A stretch of 34,966 bases of DNA from the NCBI GenBank assembly GCA_937923175.1, contig CALALB010000090.1, positions 1 to 34,966 of the forward strand, given 5' to 3'. The notes below the pieces were generated by a model, which was not told where the DNA came from, did no database searches, and saw nothing but the letters and a program-made list of their open reading frames with translations. A program made the position numbers and the translations under genes. This document shows, piece after piece, positions 16,912-24,510 of this stretch; the stretch's first letter is position 1; each line of letters opens with the position of its first letter. Source of the DNA: an uncultured Chromatiaceae bacterium. Lineage in GTDB: Bacteria > Pseudomonadota > Gammaproteobacteria > Chromatiales > Chromatiaceae.

Positions 16912-17368
16912 TGCGCGCTCTCTCCTCAAATCGATTCAGCAGATCAGGATCGGGGCGCCCGCTTGGGTTGTTCGCGCTGGCCTGCCCCATCAGCAGGTGC
17001 GAATGTACCCATGAAATGATCGAGATGACCATTCCACGAACGGGGAGGTCACCATCCCCGCTTTATCCCTTTTGGGATAGGTTGACGGCGCTCCGGGCCT
17101 CGCTCGCCTGATCACTCAGTATAGATCATGATAATAATATTATTTTTTTCTTAGGTTAAGACCAGATCAGCACATCGCTGGTCCTGGAATCCTCTCGGGG
17201 ATGGGCTGGACCCGCTGCTACCCGGCCGCGCCCAGGAAACAGAGGCAAGACATTTGGTTGTTTTCCCTGCTCGATGCCTGCACATTGCATCTCGCGGGAG
17301 ATCAGTCTTTTAACCCGCCACCCATCCAATCCATCAGCCTTGTCAGATCCCCGGAACAGGCCTTAAAG
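16912..17368. other. Divergent intergenic region between dsrA and the plus-strand Cas6 cluster
   Basis: The 457 bases contain no convincing gene; the frame of the next plus-strand gene is open back to 17201, so an earlier start there cannot be excluded. Structures seen are an inverted repeat CGGGGA/TCCCCG (17041-17060), a hairpin TATCCC-TTTT-GGGATA (17064-17079) and an AT-rich block near 17115-17155. It should hold the promoters of both divergent units. Confidence 0.6.
17118..17144 (-). promoter_or_regulatory. Candidate dsr promoter: -10 TATACT with an AT palindrome over the -35 zone
   Basis: Reading the minus strand, TATACT lies at 17123-17118 in a locally AT-rich block. The perfect palindrome AATAATATTATT (17133-17144) is centred 18 bases upstream, where the -35 element should be. 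No TTGACA-like box is seen, which suggests a promoter that needs an activator. This would give dsrA a leader of about 200 bases. It is based on sequence inspection only. Confidence 0.35.
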
Positions 17369-17560
17369 ATGCTCAAACTCAGCGAACTCTTGATCTCGCA
17401 CCAGGAGATCGAATCATTCGAGGAACTCATCCCGCTCATCCAAGCGGTCGCCCGCTCAGGCGAGCGGTTCTTCCGGATGGATGTCAAACCGCCCTATCCA
17501 GATACGCCTGAGGATTGGGAAGATCGATTGGAGGCCGCATTCAGCGGTCTTATCCGCTGA
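17369..17560 (+). CDS. Small hypothetical protein at the head of the Cas6-like cluster
   Basis: A 63-residue acidic protein (MLKLSELLISHQEIESFEEL... ending EAAFSGLIR) with no membrane segment and no recognised domain. The frame is open upstream to 17201, but the residues before 17369 look unlike a conserved protein, so the ATG at 17369 is preferred; only a weak AGG precedes it. It ends 26 bases before the next gene. It could be a small partner of the downstream helical protein; this is position-based inference only. Confidence 0.5.
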   Translation: MLKLSELLISHQEIESFEELIPLIQAVARSGERFFRMDVKPPYPDTPEDWEDRLEAAFSGLIR

Positions 17561-17586
17561 ACCAAGACCCTGAGGCGTTTCAAACC

Positions 17587-18315
17587 ATGAATCCTGGCAA
17601 ACAATCCCTCTCTCGTGCGATTATCCTGCAAGAGCGCGCCGCTGATTCTATTTTCATCTCTCGCAGTGAGCACACTGCCCTGGAGCTGCATCTCCAGGCA
17701 CTGCAAGAACGGCTGGCGAGCAACAAGCGCACGGGCGGCTCGGAACTCGAGCGCGCGGAGTTACACCTGCAGATCGCCCGCACCCTGGTCAGTCTAGGGC
17801 GCGGTACCGAGGCCTGGCCTTTGGCCCGCGCTGCCTTCGATCGCTTCCTCGCCTGGGATCAATTCGAGTCCGCTGCCGACGCCTGCGATGTCCTGTTCCA
17901 GTCCGATCAGCCCGGCTCACTGGCGGCGCTCGGCCAGGGGATCTGGCTGGCCGTGACCTGCCCGATCGATCTCGAGCTGACGATCGAGCTGCTGCGGCAT
18001 GTGATCGACGAGACACCCGATCATGCCGATGGGGCAGCAGTCGCCGCTGCCACTGCCCTGTTTCTGGTTGATCTGCGTGCCCAAGGACAGCAGCGCGAGG
18101 ATCTCCTGTTCTTTGCCACCCAATTACTGGCGACAGTCGCCCGCCGCCACAGTCAGGTCGAAACGCCCGAGGAACTGGATCAGTGGATGGAGCGATTGGA
18201 ATTGAAGGAACCGGAGAGATTCCTAAAACGTCTGCGCAACATCGTCGATGTCCTGGTTCAGGACGACTGGTGGTTCGACCGGGCGGCGCTCCAGCGCCGC
18301 CTGCCTCTAGCCTAA
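17587..18315 (+). CDS. Conserved-looking helical protein of unknown function, upstream of cas6-like gene
   Basis: A 242-residue, soluble, almost entirely helical protein. Segments such as LHLQIARTLVSLGRGTEAWPLARAAFDRFLAWDQFESAADACDVLF resemble one or two TPR-like helix pairs at about residues 60-105. The C-terminus ends in an aromatic patch (VQDDWWFDRAALQRR). No signal peptide or catalytic motif is seen. It is followed after 12 bases, with an intervening AGGAGG, by the Cas6-like gene, so the two are almost surely co-expressed. It is a reasonable candidate for a protein partner of the RNA-binding Cas6-like product, but nothing in its sequence proves that. Confidence 0.7.
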   Translation: MNPGKQSLSRAIILQERAADSIFISRSEHTALELHLQALQERLASNKRTGGSELERAELHLQIARTLVSLGRGTEAWPLARAAFDRFLAWDQFESAADACDVLFQSDQPGSLAALGQGIWLAVTCPIDLELTIELLRHVIDETPDHADGAAVAAATALFLVDLRAQGQQREDLLFFATQLLATVARRHSQVETPEELDQWMERLELKEPERFLKRLRNIVDVLVQDDWWFDRAALQRRLPLA

Positions 18316-18327
18316 AGGAGGCTTCAG

Positions 18328-19029
18328 ATGTTCTGGAATGAGGAAGAAGAGGCGATCGAGACCGGCACGGCCCCCGATACAGTGGTCGATCTCGCCTTCG
18401 CCATCGACTGCCGCCAGCTGCCGGTGGATCATGCCTATGCCCTCGCCAATGCCCTGCGTCCCCTGGTGCCTTGGTTCGACGAGGAACCCCGTTTGGGCGT
18501 ACACAGCATCCATGTCGCCAGCTCGCAGAATGGCTGGGAGCGGCCTGCGCATTCGCCGGACAAGCTCATCATGGTCTCGCGCCGGACCAGGCTTAAGCTG
18601 CGGATTCCACGCGCGCGTGCCGAAGACCTGATCGCCTGTCTTTCTGGTCAGCGCATCGAGGTCGGCGGTCAAACGCTGACCATCGGCGCAGCCAAGATCC
18701 AGCCCCTCAGCCGCGAGACCACCCTGTTGGCGCGTCATGTGGCAATCGCCCCCGATTCAGAGGCGCTGACCGATGAGGTAGCCTTTCTCGCGGGGGTTGC
18801 GCAGACATTGCAGGGGTTAGGCATCCGGATCCGCAAGGCGCTCTGCGGCAGGGTGACCCAGCTCCATACGCCCAAGGGCCCGATCCCCACCCGCGCCCTG
18901 ATGCTGGCCGGTTTGACGATCGAGGAGTCTTTGCGTCTGCAAAGCGAGGGGCTTGGGCCATATCGTACCCTGGGCTGCGGGATCTTCCTCCCGCACAAGG
19001 GCATCGAACCGGTCAAGCCGGTTGCCTAG
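18328..19029 (+). CDS. Cas6/Cmx6-like RAMP protein (type I-MYXAN family), solitary
   Basis: A 233-residue protein with the layout of the Cmx6/Cas6 family assigned to Myxococcus-type I CRISPR systems: VVDLAFAIDCRQLPVDHAYALANAL opens a ferredoxin-like fold. RRTRLKLRIP follows, then LSGQ-x-IEVGGQTLTIG, and the C-terminal glycine-rich loop EGLGPYRTLGCGIF (about 207-220), a RAMP hallmark. Candidate catalytic or RNA-binding residues are His35, His59 and His62. An AGGAGG lies just upstream. Canonical Cas6 cuts CRISPR repeats, but there is no repeat array or other cas gene in the window, so its substrate is unknown. It sits between a helical unknown and a phosphate-transporter-like gene, 12 bases from each. 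Confidence 0.75.
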   Translation: MFWNEEEEAIETGTAPDTVVDLAFAIDCRQLPVDHAYALANALRPLVPWFDEEPRLGVHSIHVASSQNGWERPAHSPDKLIMVSRRTRLKLRIPRARAEDLIACLSGQRIEVGGQTLTIGAAKIQPLSRETTLLARHVAIAPDSEALTDEVAFLAGVAQTLQGLGIRIRKALCGRVTQLHTPKGPIPTRALMLAGLTIEESLRLQSEGLGPYRTLGCGIFLPHKGIEPVKPVA

Positions 19030-19041
19030 CCACCGAGATCG

Positions 19042-20733
19042 ATGCCCGGGCAGGGGCAGGTGCTCGCTTGGTGGCCGATGGTTGTCGGCCTGCTCGGCGG
19101 TCTTGCCCTGTTCCTGTACGGTCTAGAGCAGATGACCGCCGCGCTGCAATCGATTGCCGGCGAGCGCATGCAGTATCTGTTGCAGCGCCTCATCGCTCGA
19201 CCGCTTCTAGGCGTCCTCACCGGCGCCTTGATCACCGCCATCCTCAACTCATCCTCGGTCACCACGGTCCTGGTGGTCGGCTTTGTCAGCGCCGGCCTGA
19301 TGACCCTGCCGCAGGCGATCAGCGTGATCCTGGGCGCCAATGTCGGCTCGACCCTCACCGCCCAGTTGATCGCCTTCCGGATCGAGATCCTGGCGCAGCT
19401 GATGATCGCCTTCGGTTTTGCCTTAAGACTCAATCCCTGGCGCGAATCGGCCCGTCCCTACGGAGCTCTGATGATGAGTCTGGGGCTGGTCTTTTTCGGG
19501 CTGGAACTCATGAGCGCCTCCATGGCGCCCTTGCGCGACGATCCCGATTTCCGCGCCCTGTTGGCGACCCTCCACCAACCGCTGCTTGCCATCCTGCTCG
19601 CGACCCTGTTCACTGCCCTGATCCAATCCTCCGCCGCCACCCTCGGGATCGCCATCAGCCTGGCGGGCCAGGGGCTCATTGGCCTAAACACAGGCATCGC
19701 CTTGGTTTTGGGCGCCAATATCGGGACCTGTGTCACTGCGCTCTTGGCAGCGATCGGTAAGCCGAGCGCTGCCCAACGCGCCGCCTTGGCCCATGTCATC
19801 TTCAATGGCGCTGGCGTCTTGATTTGGGTCGGTTTGCTCGATCAGCTGGCCAGCTGGGTGCAATGGCTTTCACCCGTTCATCCGGATCTAACGGGCCCGG
19901 CCCGTCTGGCCGCCGAGGTCCCGCGCCAGATCGCCAACGCCCATACACTCTTTAATCTCGCCAATACCCTGCTTTTTATCGGCCTGATCGATCGGCTGGC
20001 GCGCCTGGTCGAATGGCTGATCCCAGAGACCACAAGCCCAGCCGAGACCGATGTCGGCAAGGCGCGCTATCTCGACGCTGGCCTGCTGGCAACCCCTGAA
20101 CTCGCCCTCGAGCGGGCGCGTCTGGAGATTGGGCGCATGGGCGAGCAGGTACGCGGGATGATGGAGCGGATCATGCCGGCGATTCTAGCCGGCGATCGCG
20201 GAATGCTTGCCGAGATCGAACACATGGATCATGCCGTAGACCAACTCCATGCCGAGATCTTGGGTTATCTCAGCAGGATTAGCCGTCAGCATCTCACGGG
20301 GCGTCAGACCCAAACCTTGATGGGGCTATTGGGCACGGTCAATCATCTGGAGAATATCGGGGATCTGATCGAGACCAATCTGGTTGCGCTCGGGCGCGAG
20401 CGCCTTGCCCAGGGGGTTGAGATCAGCGCCCCGACGCGCGAGCTGCTGATCGGATTTCACCGCCTAGTCAGCCGGGCGTTCGCTGCGGCCCTGCAGGCGG
20501 TGACCCAGCGCAATCCCCTGGCGGCACGAACCGTCCTGGCGCTCAAGCAGGAGATTCGCCTGGTGACAGAATCAGCAGCGGCCCATGAGGCGCAGCGTTT
20601 GGTGGCAAACGAGCCCAACCGCATCCCCGCCTATACCCTTGAGGTCGAGATCATCGAAAAGCTGCAGCGGATCTATCATTTTGCGCGGCGCATGGCCAAG
20701 GCTGTGGCCAATGAGTCCGAGTCGGTATCTTAA
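19042..20733 (+). CDS. Na+/phosphate cotransporter family membrane protein with PhoU-like tail
   Basis: A 563-residue PNaS (NptA/YjbB)-type protein. Two inverted repeats carry the family motifs: NSSSVTT (69-75) with GANVGST (98-104), and IQSSAATLGIA (about 193-203) with GANIGTC (about 223-229). Eight or so membrane segments lie before residue 330. The C-terminal 200 residues are helical and PhoU-like (ERARLEIGRMGEQVRGMMERI...HLENIGDLIETN). It would export or import phosphate across the inner membrane. It starts 12 bases after the Cas6-like gene, so it is probably co-transcribed with it. Length is normal. Confidence 0.9.
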   Translation: MPGQGQVLAWWPMVVGLLGGLALFLYGLEQMTAALQSIAGERMQYLLQRLIARPLLGVLTGALITAILNSSSVTTVLVVGFVSAGLMTLPQAISVILGANVGSTLTAQLIAFRIEILAQLMIAFGFALRLNPWRESARPYGALMMSLGLVFFGLELMSASMAPLRDDPDFRALLATLHQPLLAILLATLFTALIQSSAATLGIAISLAGQGLIGLNTGIALVLGANIGTCVTALLAAIGKPSAAQRAALAHVIFNGAGVLIWVGLLDQLASWVQWLSPVHPDLTGPARLAAEVPRQIANAHTLFNLANTLLFIGLIDRLARLVEWLIPETTSPAETDVGKARYLDAGLLATPELALERARLEIGRMGEQVRGMMERIMPAILAGDRGMLAEIEHMDHAVDQLHAEILGYLSRISRQHLTGRQTQTLMGLLGTVNHLENIGDLIETNLVALGRERLAQGVEISAPTRELLIGFHRLVSRAFAAALQAVTQRNPLAARTVLALKQEIRLVTESAAAHEAQRLVANEPNRIPAYTLEVEIIEKLQRIYHFARRMAKAVANESESVS

Positions 20734-20761
20734 TGTCAAAACCTCTGAACCGAGCACTGAG

Positions 20762-21557
20762 ATGCCTGAAGACAAACGTCTCCCTCCTAGCTTTGGGATC
20801 TATGCCAAGGTTGCCCGCGCCATCCTCGCTGGTGAGGCCAGCCTGCCCAATCTACCGGATGCAGTGCTGCGTATCCGCCGTGCCATCCAAGACCCCAACT
20901 GCGATCTTACCCAAATCGAATGGATCATCCAGACAGATCCCGCCCTATCCAGCTTTCTGATCCAGGTCGCCAACAGCCCCTTATACCGCGGTTGGCGGCG
21001 GATCCAGGATCTTAAGCAGGCCATCAGCCTGTTTGGTCTAGAGACAACCGCGCACCCTCTGTTTAAACTATGCCCGGCGCGCCGCCTGCTGCCCCGTTTT
21101 GGCCCGAGCCGGGCGCGGCTTAAGTCCAGACCGTGCCTTGCTCGCCGGGCTTTTCTAGGAGATTGGCCTACCTTTGCTCTATGCGCGTCTCGACGCCTAT
21201 CCTGAGATGCTGGATCATGCAGCCTTCATCAGGTCACTCGAGGAGAATTTCTGTACCAAGGTCAGCCTGATGTTGCTCGAACACTGGGGGCTTGATGAGG
21301 AGCTCTGCGAGGTCGCACGCAGCCGCAACCACTGGCAGCGCGATCATCCGGGGCGGGCCGACCTGGCCGATGTCGCGATCCTGGTCAATCTCCATGAGCT
21401 CAGGCTCAATCCAAATCCCGAGCGCACCCTGCCCGAGATGACCCAGCTACCCGCCGATGCCAAGCTTGCCCCGGGCCCCGTCAGCCTGCGCGGAACCCTG
21501 GTACTGCTCGATCAGGCGCTCGATCTGGCAGCGATCGAGGCAAGCCTGAACCCTTGA
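20762..21557 (+). pseudogene. HDOD-domain protein gene, decayed (deletion, frameshift and in-frame stop)
   Basis: The first part (from ATG 20762) reads as an HDOD N-terminus: KVARAILAGEASLPNLPDAVLRIRRAIQDP, IIQTDPALSSFLIQVANSPLYRG and DLKQAISLFGLETT. At about 21045 the match ends. The continuation lies in another frame: LSPDRALLAGLF at 21120-21155, then a TAG (21156-21158) inside what should be LLHDIG, then EIGLPLLYARLDAYPEML to the stop at 21557. Roughly 25 codons of spacing replace a segment that is about twice as long in relatives, so an internal deletion is likely too. Family members act in signalling and stress responses. Sequencing error cannot explain the whole pattern easily. Confidence 0.75.
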
Positions 21558-21603
21558 GCAGGCGAATCCCAGGACGCTCTCTGCCTAGCGCATCCCCCGG
21601 CAT

Positions 21604-22071
21604 TCACCAGGTCCCGTAGGGACATCGCGCGAGATTGACATTGAGATAACGCGGATCATCCGAGACCTCTTCCCCCAGCCAGGGGGGGTGCTCAAAGGGC
21701 TCATCTGGGCGGGTCAGCTCCAATTCGGCGATGACGAGCCCCGCATTGGCCCCGGCGAAGACATCGATCTCCCAGCAATGTGCACCCTCCTGAACCCGAT
21801 AGCGGGTCTTGTCGATCGGCGGGAAGATAGACAGGGCACTGAGCATCTCCTGGGCCTCGGCAAGGGGGATGGGATACTCAAACTCAAGGCGGCTCAACCC
21901 CTGGGTCTCTCCCTTGAGGGTGAGAAAGGCCGTATCCTCCTGGATACGCGCGCGCACTGTCAGATGGGAATCGGCGCAAAGATATCCCTGAACGAGACGG
22001 ATCCCTGCATCTGCACGCGTGCGCCAGCTGGCATCCTTGACCAGAAATTTGCGTTCGATCTCAATCGGCAT
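21604..22071 (-). CDS. CYTH-domain protein (triphosphate-binding, possible inorganic triphosphatase)
   Basis: A 155-residue protein beginning MPIEIERKFLV, the CYTH signature ExExK (Glu4, Glu6, Lys8). The tunnel-lining acidic and basic residues continue (LTVRARIQEDTAFLTLKG, EFEYPIP, KTRYRV, WEIDVF, LVIAELEL). Small single-domain CYTH proteins of this type usually hydrolyse inorganic triphosphate or have unknown substrates. The ATG at 22071 is chosen because the family starts there; an in-frame codon at 22164 adds a non-conserved stretch. It is convergent with the HDOD remnant and divergent from the next gene. It stands alone. Confidence 0.88.
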   Translation of the reverse strand: MPIEIERKFLVKDASWRTRADAGIRLVQGYLCADSHLTVRARIQEDTAFLTLKGETQGLSRLEFEYPIPLAEAQEMLSALSIFPPIDKTRYRVQEGAHCWEIDVFAGANAGLVIAELELTRPDEPFEHPPWLGEEVSDDPRYLNVNLARCPYGTW

Positions 22072-22149
22072 GGGGGTCAGGGACAGATTGCCAATCGATA
22101 TGCGCAATATACATCGCATCCAGGACTTATACACCGCACTCTGGCCTGT

Positions 22150-22177
22150 TTGCACCCTTGCCAAGCTCGGGTATGCT
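22150..22177 (+). promoter_or_regulatory. Candidate sigma70-type promoter of the yccA-like gene
   Basis: TTGCAC (22150-22155), 16-base spacer, TATGCT (22172-22177), about 80 bases before the ATG at 22259, which has a GAGGAG Shine-Dalgarno. The match to consensus is moderate. Confidence 0.4.
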
Positions 22178-22258
22178 TAAAAATGGAACCTCAAGACCCT
22201 GCGCCCTGTCATAAAGGGCGCATCGACTCTCAAACATTTACATTGAGGAGTAAGCCCA

Positions 22259-22930
22259 ATGGCCAATCCAGGCATCTCGATCGTCAAGACCGCTGACCGG
22301 TCGCTAGCGGTCAACAAGGTCTTGAAGAATACCTATCTCTTGCTAGCGGCGACCCTGGGCTTCAGCGCCCTGACCGCCATGCTGTCGATGGCGCTCGCCA
22401 TGCCCGCTTGGGTCTATCTGGCCTCGGTCATCATCTCGATGATCCTGGGGATCTTCGTGCTCCCGCGTACCGCCAACTCGGCGGCAGGGATTGGGGTGAT
22501 CTTTGCGATCACCGGTCTCTTGGGCTTTGGGCTCGGCGCAATCCTGAGTCTGTATCTTGCCCTGCCGCATGGCCCCAAAACCATCGCCCTAGCATTTGGC
22601 GGCACGGCGGCGATCTTTTTGGGGCTTTCTGGCTATGCCCTCACCAGCAAGCGCGACTTCAGCTTTATGGGGGGCTTTATCTTCGCGGGCATGATGGTGG
22701 TCATGATCGCGATCATCGCCAATCTGTTCCTACAGATGCCGGCGCTCTCCCTGGCGATCTCGTCGGTCATCATCCTGCTCATGAGCAGCTTCATCCTGTT
22801 TGACACCAGCCGCATCGCCCGGGGCGAGGAGACCAACTATCTCCTGGCCACCTATGGTATCTATCTGAGCATCTTTAATATCTTTATAAGCCTGCTTCAG
22901 ATCCTGGGGATCATGGGCAGCGACGAATAA
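22259..22930 (+). CDS. YccA-like Bax inhibitor-1 family membrane protein
   Basis: A 223-residue protein with seven hydrophobic segments and the family opening LAVNKVLKNTYLLLAATLGFSALTA. The last segments contain SSFILFDTSRIARGEETNYLLATYGIYLSIFNIFISLLQIL, the typical UPF0005/BI-1 tail, with the conserved acidic residues. In E. coli, YccA modulates the membrane protease FtsH; other homologues act as calcium leak channels. The gene is monocistronic by appearance: its own promoter candidate upstream and a clear terminator downstream. Confidence 0.93.
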   Translation: MANPGISIVKTADRSLAVNKVLKNTYLLLAATLGFSALTAMLSMALAMPAWVYLASVIISMILGIFVLPRTANSAAGIGVIFAITGLLGFGLGAILSLYLALPHGPKTIALAFGGTAAIFLGLSGYALTSKRDFSFMGGFIFAGMMVVMIAIIANLFLQMPALSLAISSVIILLMSSFILFDTSRIARGEETNYLLATYGIYLSIFNIFISLLQILGIMGSDE

Positions 22931-22956
22931 GACAAGGTCGATCCTGATGATCTAGC

Positions 22957-22979
22957 CCCGGCCCTGTGCCGGGTTTTTT
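22957..22979 (+). terminator. Rho-independent terminator after the yccA-like gene
   Basis: CCCGGC (22957-22962), loop CCTGT, GCCGGG (22968-22973), directly followed by TTTTTT. This is the clearest intrinsic terminator seen in the window, 27 bases after the stop codon. Confidence 0.9.
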
Positions 22980-22996
22980 CTGCCCCCAGGTGTCTC

Positions 22997-23185
22997 ATGG
23001 AACTTGCCCTCAAGATCATCGCTGCTGTCCTCTTTGGGTTAATGCTGGTTTATCTCTGGCCGGTCTATAAACGCTGGCAGCAAGAGGGGCCCAGGGCCCA
23101 AAAGGGCGACTGGCCAGCAGCCATCTGGCCCTTGGTCGCGGTCACCGTCTTTGTGGTGCTTTTGGTCCTAGCCGCGCGCGGATAA
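22997..23185 (+). CDS. Small two-helix membrane protein, unknown function
   Basis: A 62-residue protein with two hydrophobic segments (about 5-24 and 43-60) joined by a basic, polar loop (YKRWQQEGPRAQKGDWPAA). An AGGTG precedes the ATG. The topology suggests an inner-membrane helical hairpin. No known family is recognised. It starts after the yccA terminator, so it has its own promoter or depends on readthrough, and it is followed after 43 bases by a lipoprotein gene. Confidence 0.65.
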   Translation: MELALKIIAAVLFGLMLVYLWPVYKRWQQEGPRAQKGDWPAAIWPLVAVTVFVVLLVLAARG

Positions 23186-23228
23186 ATGCGCCTGTGCTAG
23201 AGTAGGCCGGCTTTCAGGAGGATCAGCG

Positions 23229-23657
23229 ATGTCAATCACCCCCATCTATCCGCTGAGTTCGGGTGCCTTGATCCTGGCCCTGCTGCTTGGCGGCTGTCAG
23301 TTCAACCTGCTTAAACCCCCGCAAACAGCCTCTGTCCCTGCGGGGGACTGTGTTGCTGCCTGCGAAACCCTCAAAAATCAATGCAGCGAGCGCCAACGCC
23401 TGCGTGAACAGCTTTGCCAAGAGCAACAAGGGCGTCTGAAGGATCCCAAGCGGTCCTGTCAACCTGGAGCCGATCCGCTCTGCCCCCAGCCGATCGCCTG
23501 TCTCGGGGAGGACCTGACCCCCTGCCAGGTACAATATACTGAATGCGTGGCTCGCTGCGCCTTGGCGCCCCCCAGCAAGCCAAACAAACAGATCGATGGC
23601 TTGGGTTTATCTGACCATCGCCGGTCTGTGCGAATGGGGCTGGCCGGTTGGCCTTAA
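23229..23657 (+). CDS. Cysteine-rich lipoprotein with twin CX3C pattern, unknown function
   Basis: A 142-residue protein with a signal peptide and lipobox LLGGC (Cys23), preceded by an AGGAGG Shine-Dalgarno. The mature part has ten cysteines: 41, 45, 52, 63, 77, 85, 91, 99, 106 and 110. Their spacing is mirror-like at the ends (C-x3-C-x6-C, then C-x6-C-x3-C), as in helical-hairpin proteins held by disulfides. It should be anchored to a membrane and oxidised in the periplasm. Its last 62 bases overlap the start of the sugE-like gene, so the final 20 or so residues, which look unconstrained, may be a readthrough tail. Confidence 0.65.
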   Translation: MSITPIYPLSSGALILALLLGGCQFNLLKPPQTASVPAGDCVAACETLKNQCSERQRLREQLCQEQQGRLKDPKRSCQPGADPLCPQPIACLGEDLTPCQVQYTECVARCALAPPSKPNKQIDGLGLSDHRRSVRMGLAGWP

Positions 23658-23919
23658 GCTGGGTTGGTCAGACCCCGGAGTACACTGGAGCTGGGTCCTG
23701 TTCGCTGCGGTCTGCATGGTCGCGAGCGGCATCTTTCTATTGCTTGCCCAACAGAGTATCCCGATCGGCACTGCCTATGCGGTTTGGACAGGGATCGGGG
23801 CCGTTGGCACCTTTGTGTTGGGGATCTGGATCTTCGACGAGCCTGCAACCCTTGCGCGTGCCCTGTTTGTGGGGTTTATTGTGATCGGTATCCTAGGGCT
23901 TAAGCTGGTCTCCGACTGA
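23596..23919 (+). CDS. sugE: SMR-family exporter, SugE/Gdx-like
   Basis: A 107-residue, four-helix small multidrug resistance protein: MAWVYLTIAGLCEWGWPVGLK with the membrane-embedded Glu of helix 1 (Glu13), then GTAYAVWTGIGAVGTFVLGI, the family signature, and a final helix ending GLKLVSD. The Trp-rich WGWPVGLK start and GTAYAVW motif fit the guanidinium-exporter (Gdx/SugE) branch rather than the EmrE branch. The gene begins inside the preceding lipoprotein gene and ends 27 bases inside the convergent neighbour. No guanidine riboswitch was recognised upstream. Confidence 0.9.
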   Translation: MAWVYLTIAGLCEWGWPVGLKLGWSDPGVHWSWVLFAAVCMVASGIFLLLAQQSIPIGTAYAVWTGIGAVGTFVLGIWIFDEPATLARALFVGFIVIGILGLKLVSD

Positions 23920-24489
23920 GCGTCCCTGACGCGGCAAGGCAGGCGTGGGTTCAACCTCGATCGCCTTGAGCGATCCCTCCTCCGCCGCAAGGCGTTTGGC
24001 AGCAATAGCCTTTTCCTGACGCACCCGCACCGCATAGCCGAGTGCTGCCCCCCCAGCAGCGGTGAGGGTCACAAGCCCCAGGGTCATGAATTGGGCAAAC
24101 ATCATGGCCACACCCAAACCAAAGGTCCCGCCCACGATAAGACCTGCCTTCAGGCTTAAGCCCAGCGAGGCCCGTTTTTGGAGGCGCGCCGCCTCCTTGG
24201 TGACCTTGAGCCGTTCCTGTTCGGCGCGCAGCTTAATCCTTTCCCGTTCCTTGGAGTGGCGCTCGCTGACCTTGGAGACGGTGCGATGGCGGTCGGCCAG
24301 GACGATGGTGTTGAACCAGAGCGCGACCAAGACCGCAATCGCGGCGCCGAGTCCTGCAAAGAGCGGCCAGGTCTTAGACCAATCGGTATGCAAGGCGGTA
24401 TAGATCAACAGCACTGTGATCCCCTGCAAGAGCAGGACACCGAGGAGAAAACGCAAAAAGCTGCCGAGGCCAGCTGGGATGAGGTTCAT
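23893..24489 (-). CDS. Membrane protein with central coiled coil, unknown function
   Basis: A 198-residue protein from the ATG at 24489 (a TTG at 24498 is possible). Two hydrophobic segments lie at about 8-30 and 41-58. A strongly charged helix follows (SKVSERHSKERERIKLRAEQERLKVTKEAARLQKR cannot be shown whole here; it spans about residues 73-107). Two more hydrophobic segments lie at about 113-148. It shares no recognised domain. It lies 21 bases after the upstream lipoprotein gene on the same strand, so the pair is probably an envelope operon. Its 3' end overlaps sugE. Confidence 0.65.
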   Translation of the reverse strand: MNLIPAGLGSFLRFLLGVLLLQGITVLLIYTALHTDWSKTWPLFAGLGAAIAVLVALWFNTIVLADRHRTVSKVSERHSKERERIKLRAEQERLKVTKEAARLQKRASLGLSLKAGLIVGGTFGLGVAMMFAQFMTLGLVTLTAAGGAALGYAVRVRQEKAIAAKRLAAEEGSLKAIEVEPTPALPRQGRSVGDQLKP

Positions 24490-24510
24490 CGTCGTCAACC
24501 TGTCAAGGGT

